Shown here: in pieces, positions 63,014 through 64,000 of the stretch
Position numbering within the stretch: position 1 is the first letter of the stretch
How the letters are laid out: each line of letters starts with the position of its first letter
NCBI RefSeq assembly: GCF_001401805.1
Contig: NZ_LKDW01000002.1
Location: forward strand, 124,001-188,000
Direction: 5' to 3'
Length of the DNA stretch: 64,000 bases
From: Pseudoalteromonas sp. P1-25
GTDB taxonomy: Bacteria; Pseudomonadota; Gammaproteobacteria; Enterobacterales; Alteromonadaceae
Program-made: the position numbers and the translations under genes
The notes under the pieces: model-generated
Database searches by the model: none
The model's input: only the letters and a program-made list of their open reading frames with translations
What the model was told of the DNA's origin: nothing

Positions 63014-63074
63014 TTCTGAGTTGCCAAAGACAACCTAAGTAGGCAAGGGAGCTTACCATAAAGAATAACAAGGA
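63014..63074 (+). repeat. Direct repeat copy 1 with two potential RNA hairpins
   Basis: A 61-bp element, nearly identical to 63272-63331. It can form GTTG-CCAAAGA-CAAC (63020-63034) and GTAGGC-AAGGGA-GCTTAC (63039-63056). It follows the first EF-hand gene and precedes the decayed copy. Confidence 0.75.
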
Positions 63075-63114
63075 CAGTGTAATACACAGGGCATTTTATT
63101 ATAAACGCATAGCG

Positions 63115-63297
63115 AAGGAATCGTTATTTAAAAGCGATACCCAACTTTGCTTGCAATAGCGCTGGTATTTTCTGGCACATTTGCAAAGTTTGATACCAAC
63201 ACAAACGGTAAACTTTTTTAAGCAAAGGTTTTACAAGCGCAGACGGTTAATGCGCTGTGGTGTAAGCATAGTTCTGAGTTGCCAAAGACAACCTAAA
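63115..63297 (+). pseudogene. Decayed copy of the EF-hand peptide gene
   Basis: GCGAAGGAATCGTTATTTAA aligns with the ribosome-binding site and start of the two neighbours (GAAGGATTxCATTATGA), but the ATG is lost. The frame then encodes a signal-like segment (LLAIALVFSGTFA) and one EF-hand loop remnant (DTNTNGKLF) before a stop at 63219-63221. The same frame continues with QAQTVNAL, resembling the inter-loop helix of the last family member. Clear gene decay, also seen in the duplication repeats on both sides. Confidence 0.72.
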
Positions 63298-63331
63298 TAG
63301 GCAAGGGAGCCTATTAAAAAGAATAACAAGG
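63272..63331 (+). repeat. Direct repeat copy 2 with two potential RNA hairpins
   Basis: Second copy, starting 258 bp after copy 1. GTTG-CCAAAGA-CAAC (63278-63292) is unchanged. The second stem reads AATAGGC-AAGGGA-GCCTATT (63296-63315): compared with copy 1 a G-C pair became A-T and a G-T pair became G-C, with the loop AAGGGA unchanged. Confidence 0.75.
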
Positions 63332-63396
63332 AAGTGAATTGTAACCACCTCAGCGCAAATTTATACAGGTAATGCATATTATTGAAGGATTACATT

Positions 63397-63597
63397 ATGA
63401 CTAAGCTCAAAACAACATTTGTACTTATCACCTTGGTGTCATCATCGGTGGTATTGGCAAATACAGAGTTTAAAACACCTATGCAAGGCGAAGGTGATTT
63501 AGCAAACCAAAGTGATCATTCAGCAGAACAAATAATGCAGCAATTAAATATGCAAAGCCGAAATGGCGTTACCGAAAATGACTTTTTTGAATATTAA
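63397..63597 (+). CDS. EF-hand family paralogue without EF-hand loops
   Basis: 66 residues from ATG 63397 with GAAGGA upstream. The signal peptide (MTKLKTTFVLITLVSSSVVLA) is homologous to those of its neighbours, and so is the sequence before the start codon. The mature part (about 45 residues) has only the tail 'NGVTENDFFEY' as an echo of the second EF loop; no complete calcium loop remains. It is either a diverging paralogue or a gene on the way to decay. Confidence 0.68.
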   Translation: MTKLKTTFVLITLVSSSVVLANTEFKTPMQGEGDLANQSDHSAEQIMQQLNMQSRNGVTENDFFEY

Positions 63598-63669
63598 CAA
63601 TTACCTCTTAATGGATCTTCGAAAAGGATTTCTCACCCTTAATCTGGGTATTATGCCTAAGGAACGATT

Positions 63670-63885
63670 ATGAAAACAGTAAATAAAACGCTAGCACTTG
63701 TTGCTCTTTTATCATCTTCAGCAGCCTTTGCTGCGGTAGATTTTAACTCTTTTGATGCCGACAGCGATGGCGTTATTAGCAAATCAGAAGCACAGGCTAA
63801 TGCTCAGTTAATTGAGCTATTTGATAAGTTAGATACAGATGGAAATGGTGAGCTTTCTCAGCAAGAGTTTTCAAAGGTACAATAA
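63670..63885 (+). CDS. Secreted EF-hand peptide
   Basis: 71 residues with AAGGA 6 bp before the ATG. A signal peptide (1-21, ending SSSAAFA) is followed by two EF-hand loops, DADSDGVISKSE and DTDGNGELSQQE, with complete ligand positions. It closely parallels the peptide at 62762, including the SSSAAFA cleavage region. It probably binds calcium outside the cytoplasm. Last member of the array; a strong terminator follows at 63943. Confidence 0.87.
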   Translation: MKTVNKTLALVALLSSSAAFAAVDFNSFDADSDGVISKSEAQANAQLIELFDKLDTDGNGELSQQEFSKVQ

Positions 63886-63942
63886 AATTAGGCGCATACG
63901 TAGGTTTACGCACTAACCAAACGTTTAAAGATCATACTCACC

Positions 63943-63977
63943 AAGCAGCTAAGTATTTAATACTTAGCTGCTTTTTT
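63943..63977 (+). terminator. Terminator after the EF-hand array
   Basis: AAGCAGCTAAGTA / TACTTAGCTGCTT, a long stem with a small AT loop and six T. It ends the family transcript. Confidence 0.9.
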
Positions 63978-64000
63978 GTGCGCCGAATAAAATATAAATG

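Noticed and set aside
63014-63074. A c-di-GMP (GEMM) riboswitch
   Set aside because: The GCAAA/CAAAG segments are suggestive, but the receptor-type stem and conserved core do not fit.
63014-63331. A short CRISPR array
   Set aside because: Only two copies, 258 bp apart, with imperfect identity and a pseudogene between them.

Overview
The window reads as a chromosomal stretch of a moderately AT-rich marine gammaproteobacterium, most likely an alteromonad close to Pseudoalteromonas. I infer this from protein style and gene order, not from a search. Almost every gene has a clear gammaproteobacterial relative. There are no insertion sequences, CRISPR arrays or prophage genes.

Layout. 1-4.05 kb is a minus-strand MoxR/DUF58/DUF4381/BatA/BatB operon, cut off at the left edge. 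4.38-7.9 kb is fadIJ (beta-oxidation). 8.2-23.3 kb carries loose neighbours: a GNAT enzyme, a YjbR-like protein, efpL with an apparent one-base frameshift, a GGDEF/EAL protein and a pitrilysin-like peptidase. Among them lies a block with the gene content of the E. coli fadIJ-sixA-smrB-prmB-aroC-epmC-yfcL region. 23.4-28.0 kb has an AbgT transporter, an unknown membrane protein, deaD and grxA.

28.1-36.5 kb is the most interesting part. It holds a signalling island: an orphan receiver protein, an isochorismatase-like hydrolase, a hybrid histidine kinase without Hpt, a 96-residue membrane protein, an EAL phosphodiesterase, a LuxU-like Hpt protein and a LuxO-like sigma-54 activator. Four intergenic regions carry copies of the dyad TTGCA-N3-TGCAA, which is the motif described for Vibrio LuxO. 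Three of them are followed by GG-N10-GC sigma-54 promoter matches. The fourth dyad lies over the probable luxU-luxO promoter. I read this as a self-contained phosphorelay and local regulon that activates protein genes; I see no Qrr-type small RNA.

36.7-40.1 kb has a peroxiredoxin-like gene, a small heat-shock gene with a sigma-32 promoter and a ROSE-like RNA thermometer, a photolyase-related flavoprotein and a globin-like protein. 40.4-50.9 kb is the classical tRNA-fMet-rimP-nusA-infB-rbfA-truB-rpsO-pnp-nlpI run, with its attenuators and the pnp leader hairpin. 50.8-52 kb is a membrane-anchored putative zinc peptidase. 52.1-57.9 kb is a six-gene Mrp Na+/H+ antiporter operon with fused A and B subunits. 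58.2-61.9 kb has a DUF2059 protein and a MerR/CopA-type ATPase/cupredoxin metal cassette behind a 19-bp-spacer MerR promoter. The right end (62.7-63.9 kb) is a small tandem family of secreted EF-hand peptides with one decayed copy and a repeated element that can fold into two RNA hairpins with compensatory base changes.
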